Of a stretch of DNA of 64,000 nucleotides, positions 42,117-50,554 are shown piece by piece (within the stretch, counting starts at the first letter, position 1; each line of letters starts with the position of its first letter). The notes beneath the pieces were generated by a model, which made no database searches, was not told where the DNA came from, and saw only the letters and a program-made list of their open reading frames with translations. A program made the position numbers and the translations under genes. Origin of the DNA: Kribbella kalugense (lineage in GTDB: Bacteria; Actinomycetota; Actinomycetes; Propionibacteriales; Kribbellaceae); the NCBI RefSeq assembly GCF_004365875.1, contig NZ_SODF01000003.1:1039763-1103762 (forward strand), in the 5' to 3' direction.

Positions 42117-43190
42117 ATGACGAACGGATCCGTTCCGGACGGTGAGGCCGGCGACGGCCCGGCGAGCAGCACGCGCCGCAACCAGCGAGTCACGATCAGC
42201 GATCTCGCCCGCCGGTTGCACATCTCCAAGGCGTCGGTGTCCTACGCGCTGAACGGCCGGGCCGGCGTCAGCGAGGAGACCCGGCAGCGGGTGCTCAACC
42301 TGGCCGAGGAGCTCGGCTTCCACCCGAACTCGGCCGCGGTCGCGCTCTCGGCCAGCCGGACCCGGACGATCGGGATCGTGATCGCCCGCGACCCGGCGCT
42401 GATCTCGACCGAAGCGTTCTACATGCGCACGCTGGTCGGCATCGAGCAGTACCTGAACGAGGTCGACTCGTCGCTGCTGCTCCGGCTGACGGGCGAGCAC
42501 GGCGAGGATCTCGACGTACTGCGGCGTTGGTCGCGGCAAGGTCGGGTCGACGGGTTCATCCTGTTCGACGAGCACGACGACGACCCGCGGATCCCGCTGC
42601 TGAAGGAGGCCGGGGTGCCCTGCGTGGTGGTGAGTTCGAACGCGCCGGACGACTCGGTCGGGCGGTTGATCAGCTCGCCGGAGGAGACCGTCACGCTGCT
42701 GCTCGACCACCTGGTCGAGCTTGGGCACCGCGACATCGCGCACATCAGCGGGCCGTTCACGTTCATCCACGAGCAGTTGCGGGTGCAGATCCTGCAGGAG
42801 CAGGCCGCGCTGCGTGGGATCGCCGTACGGCATGTCGAAGGCAGCTACCGGTACGACGACGGCGCCGAGCTCACCCGTCAACTGCTGGCCGATCCGAATC
42901 CGCCGACCGCGATCGTGCTCGGCAACGACCTGATGGCGGTCGCCGCGCTGCGGGTCGCGATGGACCTGGGTACGGCGGTGCCGGGCGAGGTCTCGATCGT
43001 CGCGTGGGACGACTCGCCGCTGTGCGAACTCGCCCGGCCCGGCATCACCGCGGTCGACCAGAAGACGATGGAACGCGGCCGGGCCGCCGCCGACCTCCTC
43101 CTCCGCATCGTCACCGGCGACGGAGAGCTGCACGAGGAGGCCCCCGCCGGCGAACTCCGCCCCCGCGCCTCCTCTGGCCCGGCAGCCTGA
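42117..43190 (+). CDS. LacI-family transcriptional regulator
   Basis: The 357-aa repressor has an N-terminal LacI helix-turn-helix (VTISDLARRLHISKASVSYALNGRAGVSEETRQRVLNLAEELGFHPN, about residues 23-69). A periplasmic-binding-like sensor domain follows, with HIDIAHISGP and SIVAWDDSPLCELARPGITAVDQ elements. Sugars are the usual effectors. It precedes the second sugar importer on the same strand and diverges from the acyltransferase fusion. Palindromes with AACCGGTT centres lie between it and the importer. Confidence 0.94.
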   Translation: MTNGSVPDGEAGDGPASSTRRNQRVTISDLARRLHISKASVSYALNGRAGVSEETRQRVLNLAEELGFHPNSAAVALSASRTRTIGIVIARDPALISTEAFYMRTLVGIEQYLNEVDSSLLLRLTGEHGEDLDVLRRWSRQGRVDGFILFDEHDDDPRIPLLKEAGVPCVVVSSNAPDDSVGRLISSPEETVTLLLDHLVELGHRDIAHISGPFTFIHEQLRVQILQEQAALRGIAVRHVEGSYRYDDGAELTRQLLADPNPPTAIVLGNDLMAVAALRVAMDLGTAVPGEVSIVAWDDSPLCELARPGITAVDQKTMERGRAAADLLLRIVTGDGELHEEAPAGELRPRASSGPAA

Positions 43191-43322
43191 AAAGAAACCC
43201 GCTCCGGGCGCAGTTTGAAGACTGTGTGAAATCGGGTGGTTTCGGAGGGTGTTGGATTGCGTTTGCCGGGGTCACGGTAGAGGTTGGATGAGTCACGAGG
43301 TCGTAACGAAGACCCGTGAACT

Positions 43323-43355
43323 GAACCGGTTAGGGTTTCGAAACTTAACCGGTTA
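43323..43355. promoter_or_regulatory. Tandem LacI-type operators upstream of the second sugar operon
   Basis: GAACCGGTTA (43323-43332) and TAACCGGTTA (43346-43355) have the central CG typical of LacI-family sites and lie 23 bp apart centre to centre. GTTTCGAAAC (43335-43344), also a palindrome, fills the gap. A weak -35 TTTCGA and -10 CACTAT with 17-bp spacing would put the second site inside the promoter, so repression is expected. The rest of the 230-nt gap (43191-43420) shows no gene. Confidence 0.75.
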
Positions 43356-43420
43356 GGCCACTATGGGGCCGATCCGCTTCCGCAGGTCTGCGGAGGCTCG
43401 ACGGGACGAGGGAGTCCGAC

Positions 43421-44740
43421 GTGAGACTGCGTTCGCTTGTAGCCGCGGTGGCGGCGACCGCCATGGGAATCAGCCTCGCCGCCTGTGGTGGCGGCGACAA
43501 GAACGATTCCTCCGGCGGTGGTTCGGGTGGTGACCAGACGCTGACCTACTGGGCCAGCAACCAGGGCACCAGCCTGGACAACGACAAGGAGGTGCTGACC
43601 CCGGTCCTGCAGAAGTTCACCCAGGACACCGGGATCAAGGTGAACCTCGAGGTGATCGGCTGGAACGACCTGCAGACCAGGATCCAGACCGCGATCACCT
43701 CCGGGCAGGCGCCGGACGTGGTCAACATCGGTAACACCTGGGCGGCCTCGCTGCAGGCGACCGACGCGTTCCTGCCGTTCGACGGCGACGCGATGGGCGC
43801 GATCGGCGGGAAGGACAAGTTCGTGGCGACGGCCCTGGCGACCGGCGGCAAGGAAGGCACCGACCCGACCTCGGTTCCGCTCTACGGTCTGGCCTACGGC
43901 CTGTACTACAACAAGGCGATGTTCACCGCCGCCGGCCTGCAGCCGCCGAAGACCTGGGAAGAGATGGTCACGGACGCGCAGAAGCTGACCGTCCCGGCCA
44001 AGAAGCAGTGGGGCATGGCGATCGCCGCCGGCAGCTACACCGAGAACGTGCACTTCGCGTTCATCAACGCCGCGCAGAACAAGGCCGAGTGGTTCGACAA
44101 GGACGGCAAGCCGACCTTCACCGGTGACGGCAACGTGCAGGGCGTACTGCGGTACCTCGACCTGATGCAGAAGGACAAGGTCGCGAACCCGTCCAACGCG
44201 CAGTACGACAACGGCACCAAGTCGGTGAACGACTTCGCCACCAAGAAGGTCGCGATGGTCATCAACCAGAACAACGCCGACTCCTCGATCGTTGCCAACG
44301 GCATGAAGGCCGGCGAGTACGGCGTCGTGCCGTTCCCGGCGCCGGCCGGTGCCGAGCAGGTGGCCAGCCACGTCGCCGGTATCAACCTGTCGGTCTTCAA
44401 GAACACCAAGCACAAGGACGCGGCGCTGAAGTTCGTCAAGTACATGACGGACGCGACCACCCAGACCACGCTGGGCAAGCCGTTCTCCTCGCTGCCGGTG
44501 CTGAAGGACGCGAAGCCGGTGTTCACCACCGACGCGACCGAGGCGGCGACGTTCTCCGACATCTACAACACCAAGTCCAAGCCGCTGCCGCTGGTGCCGG
44601 CCGAGGACCAGTTCGAGAGCACCGTCGGCAAGGCGATGAACTCGATGTTCGCCAAGATCGCCACCGGCGGCACGGTCACGGCCGACGATGTGAAGGCGGC
44701 CCTGAAGACCGCCCAGGATCAGGTGGCCGCAGGTAGCTGA
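43421..44740 (+). CDS. Extracellular sugar-binding lipoprotein
   Basis: The 439-aa binding protein has an N-terminal lipoprotein signal ending in SLAAC (Cys 22), then a Gly/Ser linker. The mature domain shows the family 1 solute-binding pattern (TYWASNQGTSLDNDKEVLTPVLQKF, then SGQAPDVVNIGNTWAASL near residues 97-114). Translation starts at GTG 43421. It is the first gene of the importer operon under the LacI-type operators. A strong hairpin follows the stop codon. CUT1-type oligosaccharides are likely ligands. Confidence 0.94.
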   Translation: MRLRSLVAAVAATAMGISLAACGGGDKNDSSGGGSGGDQTLTYWASNQGTSLDNDKEVLTPVLQKFTQDTGIKVNLEVIGWNDLQTRIQTAITSGQAPDVVNIGNTWAASLQATDAFLPFDGDAMGAIGGKDKFVATALATGGKEGTDPTSVPLYGLAYGLYYNKAMFTAAGLQPPKTWEEMVTDAQKLTVPAKKQWGMAIAAGSYTENVHFAFINAAQNKAEWFDKDGKPTFTGDGNVQGVLRYLDLMQKDKVANPSNAQYDNGTKSVNDFATKKVAMVINQNNADSSIVANGMKAGEYGVVPFPAPAGAEQVASHVAGINLSVFKNTKHKDAALKFVKYMTDATTQTTLGKPFSSLPVLKDAKPVFTTDATEAATFSDIYNTKSKPLPLVPAEDQFESTVGKAMNSMFAKIATGGTVTADDVKAALKTAQDQVAAGS

Positions 44741-44749
44741 CCCCGCGCT

Positions 44750-44780
44750 CAGTGGCCCGGACGACCTGTCCGGGCCACTG
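44750..44780 (+). terminator. Intercistronic hairpin after the binding-protein gene
   Basis: CAGTGGCCCGGAC and GTCCGGGCCACTG are perfect 13-bp arms with a 5-nt loop, between the binding-protein stop and the first permease start (44829). In importer operons such hairpins often protect the upstream mRNA and lower permease expression, acting as partial terminators. Confidence 0.75.
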
Positions 44781-44828
44781 TCCGCGTCAGCCCCACCACC
44801 GATCCGACAGACAGGAGGCGACCAGTCG

Positions 44829-45809
44829 ATGTCCGTCGCCACACAGGAAGCGACGCCGGCCGCCGCGAAGCCTGCGAAGAAGAAGACCAGGCGCGGCCCC
44901 GAACACCGGCCCGGCCTGAACCGGTGGCTGCCGTATCTGCTGCTGGCGCCGGCCGTGCTGGCCGAACTGCTGATCCACATCATCCCGATGGTGGTCGGCA
45001 TCTGGATGAGCTTCATCAAGCTGACCAAGTTCTTCATCGCGAACTGGTCCGCCGCTCCGAGCGCCGGGCTCAACAACTACAAGGTCGCGCTGGACTTCAA
45101 CAACGCGGTCGGTGAGGGCCTGCTGAAGTCGTTCGGCGTCACGGTCGTCTTCTCGCTGGTCACGGTCGCGCTGTCGTGGGTGCTCGGGATGGCCGCGGCG
45201 GTCGCGCTGCAGCCGCCGTTCCGCGGTCGCGGCATCATCCGGACCTTCTTCCTGGTGCCGTACGCGTTGCCGGCGTACGCCGGGATTCTGACCTGGAACT
45301 TCATGCTCCAGCGCGACACCGGTGCCGTGAACCACGTGCTGAACCAGCTGCATCTCAGCGACGGCCGGACGTTCTGGCTGATCGGCAGCAATGCGCTGGT
45401 CTCGCTGATCACGGTCGCGACGTGGAAGCTGTGGACGTTCGCGTTCCTCACGCTGATGGCCGGCCTGCAGAGCATCCCGGGCGATCTGTACGAGGCCGCG
45501 TCGGTGGACGGCGCCGGCAACATCCGGCAGTGGCGCAACATCACGCTCCCGTCGTTGCGGCCGGTCAACCTGGTGCTCGTACTCGTCCTGTTCCTGTGGA
45601 CGTTCAGCGACTTCAACACGCCGTACGTGCTCTTCGGTACGGCGCAACCGCCGGCCGGTGACCTGATCACGTTCCACATCTACAACGCGTCGTTCCTGAC
45701 CTGGAACTTCGGCACCGGGGCGGCGATGTCCGTGCTGCTGCTGATCTTCCTGATGATCGTCACCGGCGCGTATCTGCTCGTCACCGGAAGGAGGTCGCGT
45801 CGTGCGTGA
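44829..45809 (+). CDS. Carbohydrate ABC transporter permease (MalF-type)
   Basis: The 326-aa protein has a Lys/Ala-rich cytosolic N-terminus (about 38 residues), six TM helices, and the EAA motif GDLYEAASVDGAGNIRQWRNITLPSLRP near residues 219-246. It works with the second permease, whose GTG start overlaps this gene by 8 nt. The hairpin before it may reduce its expression relative to the binding protein. The transported sugar is unknown. Confidence 0.94.
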   Translation: MSVATQEATPAAAKPAKKKTRRGPEHRPGLNRWLPYLLLAPAVLAELLIHIIPMVVGIWMSFIKLTKFFIANWSAAPSAGLNNYKVALDFNNAVGEGLLKSFGVTVVFSLVTVALSWVLGMAAAVALQPPFRGRGIIRTFFLVPYALPAYAGILTWNFMLQRDTGAVNHVLNQLHLSDGRTFWLIGSNALVSLITVATWKLWTFAFLTLMAGLQSIPGDLYEAASVDGAGNIRQWRNITLPSLRPVNLVLVLVLFLWTFSDFNTPYVLFGTAQPPAGDLITFHIYNASFLTWNFGTGAAMSVLLLIFLMIVTGAYLLVTGRRSRRA

Positions 45810-46641
45810 GACCCAGGGGTTCAAGATCTACCGCGGTGTCGTGCTGATCGTTCTCGGCCTGTTCGTTTTCATCCCGCTGTACGTGATGATCACGTCGTCG
45901 CTGAAACCGCTGAAGGACGTGCAGGGCGCGTTCTCCTGGTGGCCGTCGAACCTGACGCTGGCGCCGTTCGTGGACATGTGGAAGACGGTGCCGCTGGCCC
46001 GGTACTTCGTGAACTCGACGATCGTGTCGGTGTCGGCGACGGTGTTCTCGGTCGCGATCGCGATCCTGGCCGCGTTCGCGGTGTCGCGGTTCCGGTTCCG
46101 CGGGCGGACCGCGTTCACGACGACGGTGTTGTCGACACAGATGTTCCCGGGCGTGCTGTTCCTGCTGCCGTTGTTCCTGATCTTCGTCAACATCAACAAC
46201 TCGTTCGGCCTGCAACTGGTCGGGACGCGACTCGGGTTGATCATCACCTACCTGACGTTCAGCCTGCCGTTCTCGATCTGGATGCTGGCCGGGTACTTCG
46301 ACAGCATCCCGCGCGAGCTGGACGAGGCGGCCCTGGTCGACGGCTGTGGTCCGATGGGCGCTCTGTGGCGCGTCGTACTCCCGGCAGCCCGGCCTGGCGT
46401 GATCGCAGTCGCGATCTACTCGTTCATGACTGCCTGGGGCGAGGTCCTGTTCGCCTCGGTGATGACAACCGAAGCCAACCGGACCCTGTCCGTCGGCCTA
46501 CGCCAGTACTCCACCCAAACCAACATCTACTGGAACCAGATCATGGCCGCAGCCCTGGTCGTCAGCGTCCCCGTAGTAATCGGCTTCCTCCTGGCCCAAC
46601 GCCACTTCGTAGCCGGCGTAACCGCAGGCGCCGTGAAGTAG
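45802..46641 (+). CDS. Carbohydrate ABC transporter permease (MalG-type)
   Basis: The 279-aa permease from GTG 45802 has six TM helices and the EAA motif RELDEAALVDGCGPMGALWRVVLPAARPG near residues 170-198, with the C-terminal LAQRHFVAGVTAGAVK tail of MalG-type subunits. It completes the importer, again without an ATPase. The stop codon abuts the stop of the convergent efeB gene without a single spacer base, so no terminator sits between them. Confidence 0.94.
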   Translation: MRETQGFKIYRGVVLIVLGLFVFIPLYVMITSSLKPLKDVQGAFSWWPSNLTLAPFVDMWKTVPLARYFVNSTIVSVSATVFSVAIAILAAFAVSRFRFRGRTAFTTTVLSTQMFPGVLFLLPLFLIFVNINNSFGLQLVGTRLGLIITYLTFSLPFSIWMLAGYFDSIPRELDEAALVDGCGPMGALWRVVLPAARPGVIAVAIYSFMTAWGEVLFASVMTTEANRTLSVGLRQYSTQTNIYWNQIMAAALVVSVPVVIGFLLAQRHFVAGVTAGAVK

Positions 46642-47892
46642 TCAGACGAAGAGTTTTTCGCCCCAGTGCTCGCCGGGGGTTACTCCCGGCGGGCAGGCGA
46701 AGATGCCGGAGCCTACGTGGTGGATGTATTCGTTCATGGTGTCGCTCTTGGCGAGTTGGGTCTGGATCGGGATGAACTGCTTGCGCGGGTCTCGCTGGTA
46801 GGCGAGGAAGAACAGGCCGGCGTCCAGGCGGCCGAGGCCGTCCGAGCCGTCGACGAAGTTGTAGCCGCGGCGCAGCAGTTCGGCGCCCTTGTTGAAGTCG
46901 GGGTGCGCGAGCCGGACGTGTGAGTCGGCCGGGATCTTCGGGCGGCCGTCGCTCTGCTTGGCGGCGAAGTCGATCGTGTCGAACTCGTCGGCCTTGCCGA
47001 GCGGGGCGCCGGTGCCCTTGCCGCGGCCGATGATGCCTTCCTGCTCGCCGAGCGACGTACGGTCCCAGATCTCGATGTTCATCCGGATCCGCCGCGACAC
47101 CAGGTACGAGCCGCCGACCATCCAGTCCGGGCCGTCCTCGGGCTGCACCCACACCTGCTGCTCGAGCTTGTCGGTGTCCTCGAGCTTGAGGTTGCGCGTC
47201 CCGTCCTTGAAGCCGAACAGGTTCCGCGGCGTCGTCTGCGCCCGCGACGTCGACGACGTACGGCCGAACCCGAGCTGCGAATACCGTACGGCGACCCGCC
47301 CGAACCCGATCCTGGCCAGGTTGCGAATCGCGTGTACTGCGACCTGCGGATCATCAGAACACGCCTGTACGGCGATGTCGCCGCCGGACCGCGTCGGGTC
47401 GAGGTCGTCGCCGATGAAGTGCGGCAGATCGACCAAAGCCTTCGGACGGTGAGCCGCGAGACCGAACCGTTTGTCGAACAACGACGGCCCGAACCCGACG
47501 GTCAGCGTCAACCGCGCCGGCGGCAGACCGACCGCCTCGCCGGTGTCTTCCGGCGGAGCCTCGTCCGGCCCGTTCACCGCGCCGTACTGACCGATGTCGC
47601 GTCCCGCCGTGAGCAATGCGGACGCGGCCGTCCACTCCTTCAGCAGCGCGATCAGGTCGTCCCGGCTGGTCGTGGTCACGTCGAACGCGGCGAAGTGCAA
47701 CCGGTCCTGGACCGGAGTGATGATCCCGGCCTGCCGCGGACCGTGGAACTCGACCGGACCGTTGTTGTCCGCGGCCTGCGACGGCTCACTGGCCAGCGCC
47801 GAGTGAGCGGCGTACCCGGCGACACCGGTCGCGACTGCCGCTCCGGCCGCGCCGAACAGGCCGCGGCGAGAGATTCCTTTGCGTTCGGTCAT
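46642..47892 (-). CDS. efeB: Deferrochelatase/DyP-type peroxidase EfeB
   Basis: The 416-aa heme enzyme has a Tat signal (SRRGLFG, residues 8-14) and the DyP hallmark GFKDGTRN near residue 225, with the distal Asp and a proximal His region in the second half. FFLAYQRDPRKQF near 361 is the family C-terminal signature. EfeB works with EfeU and EfeO in iron uptake, releasing iron from heme or oxidising Fe(II). It overlaps the efeO stop by 4 nt, so it is the last gene of efeUOB, exported folded through Tat. Confidence 0.95.
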   Translation of the reverse strand: MTERKGISRRGLFGAAGAAVATGVAGYAAHSALASEPSQAADNNGPVEFHGPRQAGIITPVQDRLHFAAFDVTTTSRDDLIALLKEWTAASALLTAGRDIGQYGAVNGPDEAPPEDTGEAVGLPPARLTLTVGFGPSLFDKRFGLAAHRPKALVDLPHFIGDDLDPTRSGGDIAVQACSDDPQVAVHAIRNLARIGFGRVAVRYSQLGFGRTSSTSRAQTTPRNLFGFKDGTRNLKLEDTDKLEQQVWVQPEDGPDWMVGGSYLVSRRIRMNIEIWDRTSLGEQEGIIGRGKGTGAPLGKADEFDTIDFAAKQSDGRPKIPADSHVRLAHPDFNKGAELLRRGYNFVDGSDGLGRLDAGLFFLAYQRDPRKQFIPIQTQLAKSDTMNEYIHHVGSGIFACPPGVTPGEHWGEKLFV

Positions 47893-49028
47893 TTCTTCGC
47901 AATCACTCCTGCGACCTTGCTGACCGGCTCGGCCAGCCCGTCGACCACGATGCTGAGCTGCTTCTCCGCGGCCGCGTTCAGGTTGTACAGCTGGAAGCCG
48001 TCACCCTGGCGGTACTTGCCGACCGCGGCGAAGACCGCCTTGAAGTTGGTGTCGAGCGTGCTGACCAGCGCCGCGTCGCGCTTCTGCAGCGCCGGGCGGA
48101 GCGCCTGCACCGCAGCCTGCGAACCCTCGACGTTGGCCTGGAAGTCCCACAGGTCGGTGTGCGAGTAGCGGTCCTCCTCGCCACCGATCTTGCCGGTCGC
48201 GACCTCGTCGAGCAGTTCCTTGGCGCCGTTGGCCAGCTGCAGCGGGGTCAGCTTCACGGTCTTGCTCTTCACCACCAGCGTCTTCACGTCGGTCAGCAGC
48301 TGGTCGGCGTACTTCTCCATGCCCTTGGTGGTGTTCCCGACCCAGAGCCCCTGCTCGATCCGGTGGAAACCGGTCCACTGGGCGCCCGGCTCGACGTCGT
48401 TCACGCGGGCGTCGATCTTCGGGTCGAGGTCGCCGAACGACTCCGCGACCGGCTCCATCCGCTCGTAGTACGTGCGGGCGACCGGGAACAGCGCCTTCGC
48501 CTTGGCGAGGTCGCCGCCCTTGACCGCGGTGACGAACTCGGTCGTCTTCTGCTCCAGCGCGACCGCCTGCGAGTTGATGTACCGCCCGTAGCTCTCGGTG
48601 GCCTGCTTCAGCAGGGTGTCCTCGTCGACCTGCGCGGGCGCGTCACCGGTAACGGTGAGGTCGCCGCGGATCCCGTCGCCGACCATGCCCGGCTTGCAGA
48701 CCGCCTGGTACTTACCGGTCGGCAGCTCGACGATCAGGTCCCGCTTCAGGCCCGGTCCGATGTTCTCGACCTCGCCCATCACCCGGTCCCCGTCGGCGTA
48801 CACGTAGAACTCGGTGATCTTGCTGCCGCCGTTCGACACCGAGAACGTGCTGGTGCCGGATTTCACGTCGCGGCGGCTCAGGTCACAGCCCGAGTCGGAC
48901 GCCTGCACCGACACCGGGCCGGTGCCGTCGTCCTTCGCGGCGGGCGCGTCCTTCGCGCACGCGGTCAGCGCACCGAGACTGATGACGACGCCGAGGACGG
49001 CGGCCCGACGGGGCAATGAGCTGGACAT
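47889..49028 (-). CDS. efeO: Iron-uptake lipoprotein EfeO (cupredoxin plus M75 domain)
   Basis: The 379-aa protein from ATG 49028 (AGGAGAACC site) has a lipoprotein signal with lipobox Cys 24 (LTAC). An N-terminal cupredoxin-like domain (about 45-130) and a C-terminal M75 imelysin-like domain with the HxxE motif (GFHRIEQGLW near residues 217-226) follow. EfeO binds iron, and possibly copper, outside the membrane and delivers it to the EfeU permease. It lies between efeU and efeB. A longer in-frame upstream start runs into efeU and is rejected. Confidence 0.95.
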   Translation of the reverse strand: MSSSLPRRAAVLGVVISLGALTACAKDAPAAKDDGTGPVSVQASDSGCDLSRRDVKSGTSTFSVSNGGSKITEFYVYADGDRVMGEVENIGPGLKRDLIVELPTGKYQAVCKPGMVGDGIRGDLTVTGDAPAQVDEDTLLKQATESYGRYINSQAVALEQKTTEFVTAVKGGDLAKAKALFPVARTYYERMEPVAESFGDLDPKIDARVNDVEPGAQWTGFHRIEQGLWVGNTTKGMEKYADQLLTDVKTLVVKSKTVKLTPLQLANGAKELLDEVATGKIGGEEDRYSHTDLWDFQANVEGSQAAVQALRPALQKRDAALVSTLDTNFKAVFAAVGKYRQGDGFQLYNLNAAAEKQLSIVVDGLAEPVSKVAGVIAKK

Positions 49029-49060
49029 GGTTCTCCTGAGCGGGGATGTGAGGTGGTGGA

Positions 49061-49912
49061 TCAGGCCGCTTCGCCGGCGGTCTTGGCAACCGGTACGGCG
49101 GGCGGGCTGGAGCTCTTCACCGGACGGAAGTAGAGCACCATCACCGGGACGAGATAGACGACCCACGCGCTCGCCTCGAGCACGGTCGGGGTCGGGTTGA
49201 AGTTGAAGATGCCCTTGAGCAGTACGCCGTACCAGCTGTCCGGCGGGATCACGTGCGAGATGTCGAAGGCGACATGCTGCAGCCCGGGCAGGATGCCGGC
49301 CTCCTGCAGATCGTGGAAGCCGTAGGCGAAGATGCCGGCCGCGACCAGGATCAGCACCGCGCCGGTCCACTTGAAGAACACGGCCAGGTTGATCTTGACC
49401 GCGCCTTTGTAGATCGCGACCCCCAGCAGCACCGACGTCCCCAGGCCGAGCAGGACGCCGACGAGCGGTACGGCGGTGGTCGCGGTGGCGGCCGACGCGT
49501 ACACGATGAACGCGGTCTCGATGCTCTCCCGGAACACCGCCAGGAACGCGAGGATCACGACCGCGCGGGAGCCGACCGCGAGGGCCTGGCCCATCCGCTC
49601 CCGCAGCTCTTTGGCGATGCTGCGGGACGCCTTCCGCATCCAGAAGATCATCCAGGTGACGAAGCCGACCGCGAGGATCGACATCACCCCGCCGACGGTC
49701 TCCTGGGTGGTGAACGACTTCGCGGTCAGCGCGGTGACGAACTGCAACAGGCCCCAGGCGACGGCCGCCACGGCGAGGGCCGAGACGACTCCGATCCAGA
49801 CCAGTTTCAGCCGATCGCGATGCCCTGACTTGACCAGGAACGTGGCGAGGATGCTGACAACCAGCGAGGCCTCGAGTCCTTCACGGAGTCCGATCAGATA
49901 ATTCGCGAGCAT
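49061..49912 (-). CDS. efeU: Iron permease EfeU (FTR1 family)
   Basis: The 283-aa integral membrane protein has about seven TM helices and two REXXE iron-binding motifs: REGLE at residues 10-14 and RESIE near 127-131, both in membrane helices as in Ftr1. ATG 49912 fits the canonical MLANYLIGLREGLEASLVV opening; a longer frame adds an unrelated 21-residue extension through the promoter. It starts the efeUOB operon behind two iron boxes. Confidence 0.95.
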   Translation of the reverse strand: MLANYLIGLREGLEASLVVSILATFLVKSGHRDRLKLVWIGVVSALAVAAVAWGLLQFVTALTAKSFTTQETVGGVMSILAVGFVTWMIFWMRKASRSIAKELRERMGQALAVGSRAVVILAFLAVFRESIETAFIVYASAATATTAVPLVGVLLGLGTSVLLGVAIYKGAVKINLAVFFKWTGAVLILVAAGIFAYGFHDLQEAGILPGLQHVAFDISHVIPPDSWYGVLLKGIFNFNPTPTVLEASAWVVYLVPVMVLYFRPVKSSSPPAVPVAKTAGEAA

Positions 49913-49931
49913 GGCGGAAGACTTCCCAGCA

Positions 49932-49966
49932 TTAGGTACGGCTAACCTTGCTGAGGTTAGCCTAAG
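49932..49966. promoter_or_regulatory. Two overlapping iron boxes upstream of efeU
   Basis: Box 1, TTAGGTACGGCTAACCTTG (49932-49950), matches the 19-bp IdeR/DmdR consensus at 15 positions. Just right of it, TGAGGTTAGCCTAAG (49952-49966) is the mirror of a second box. Both lie 20-55 nt upstream of efeU, so Fe-loaded IdeR should block its promoter. The right-hand box overlaps the stop codon of the ThpR gene. Confidence 0.85.
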
Positions 49967-50520
49967 AACGCCCACTCGCCTACTGTGTCGTACGCCGCAC
50001 TTTGTCCCGGACCCTCACCGAGCCGGGATTCGATCAGTTGCAGGCTGCCTGCGGTCCAGACCGGACCCTCGTAGGTATCGAAGATCCGCACCCACCGGGT
50101 GACGTCGATCGGCCGGCGCAGTCGCGCCAGCGTCAGGTGCGGCGTGAACTTGCGGCCGTCCACGGTAACGCCGGCCCGACTGGCTGCCGCACGGGTGGTC
50201 TGCGACAGGTGTTTGAGCGACTCGGTGTCGTCGCCGATCCGGGCGTACAACACCCGTGCTTCCGGTACGCCGGGGAACGCGCCGGCTCCGATCAACTGCA
50301 CCTCGAACGGCTTCTGCCGCTTCGCGATCAGCTCGAGCCGCTCCTCGAGCTCCTCGGTCTTCCAGTCCGGCACCTCGCCGAGGAAGGCCAGCGTGATGTG
50401 CCAGTGCTGCTCGGCCGCCCACCGGATGTCCTCGTCCGGATGCTCCCGCCGCGGCTCGACGAACGCGCGCAGATCCTCCACAACTTCGCTGGGTGGCACC
50501 ACGGCCACGAACAATCGCAT
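49957..50520 (-). CDS. thpR: 2H phosphoesterase, RNA 2',3'-cyclic phosphodiesterase (ThpR-like)
   Basis: The 187-aa protein has the two HxTx motifs of the 2H family, HITL near residues 41-44 and HLTL near 126-129, spaced as in ThpR/LigT. These catalyse opening of 2',3'-cyclic phosphates or 2'-5' RNA ligation in vitro. It is upstream of efeU on the same strand, but the efe promoter is probably in the gap. A P-loop kinase/LLM fusion gene diverges from it 34 nt away. Confidence 0.88.
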   Translation of the reverse strand: MRLFVAVVPPSEVVEDLRAFVEPRREHPDEDIRWAAEQHWHITLAFLGEVPDWKTEELEERLELIAKRQKPFEVQLIGAGAFPGVPEARVLYARIGDDTESLKHLSQTTRAAASRAGVTVDGRKFTPHLTLARLRRPIDVTRWVRIFDTYEGPVWTAGSLQLIESRLGEGPGQSAAYDTVGEWAFLG

Positions 50521-50554
50521 CCCAAAATGCTATCGGTGGTGGAAACTGCTTTCT

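Noticed and set aside
43361-45076. 571-codon minus-strand frame opposite the second binding protein
   Set aside because: No domain pattern, and it conflicts with the lipoprotein gene and its promoter.
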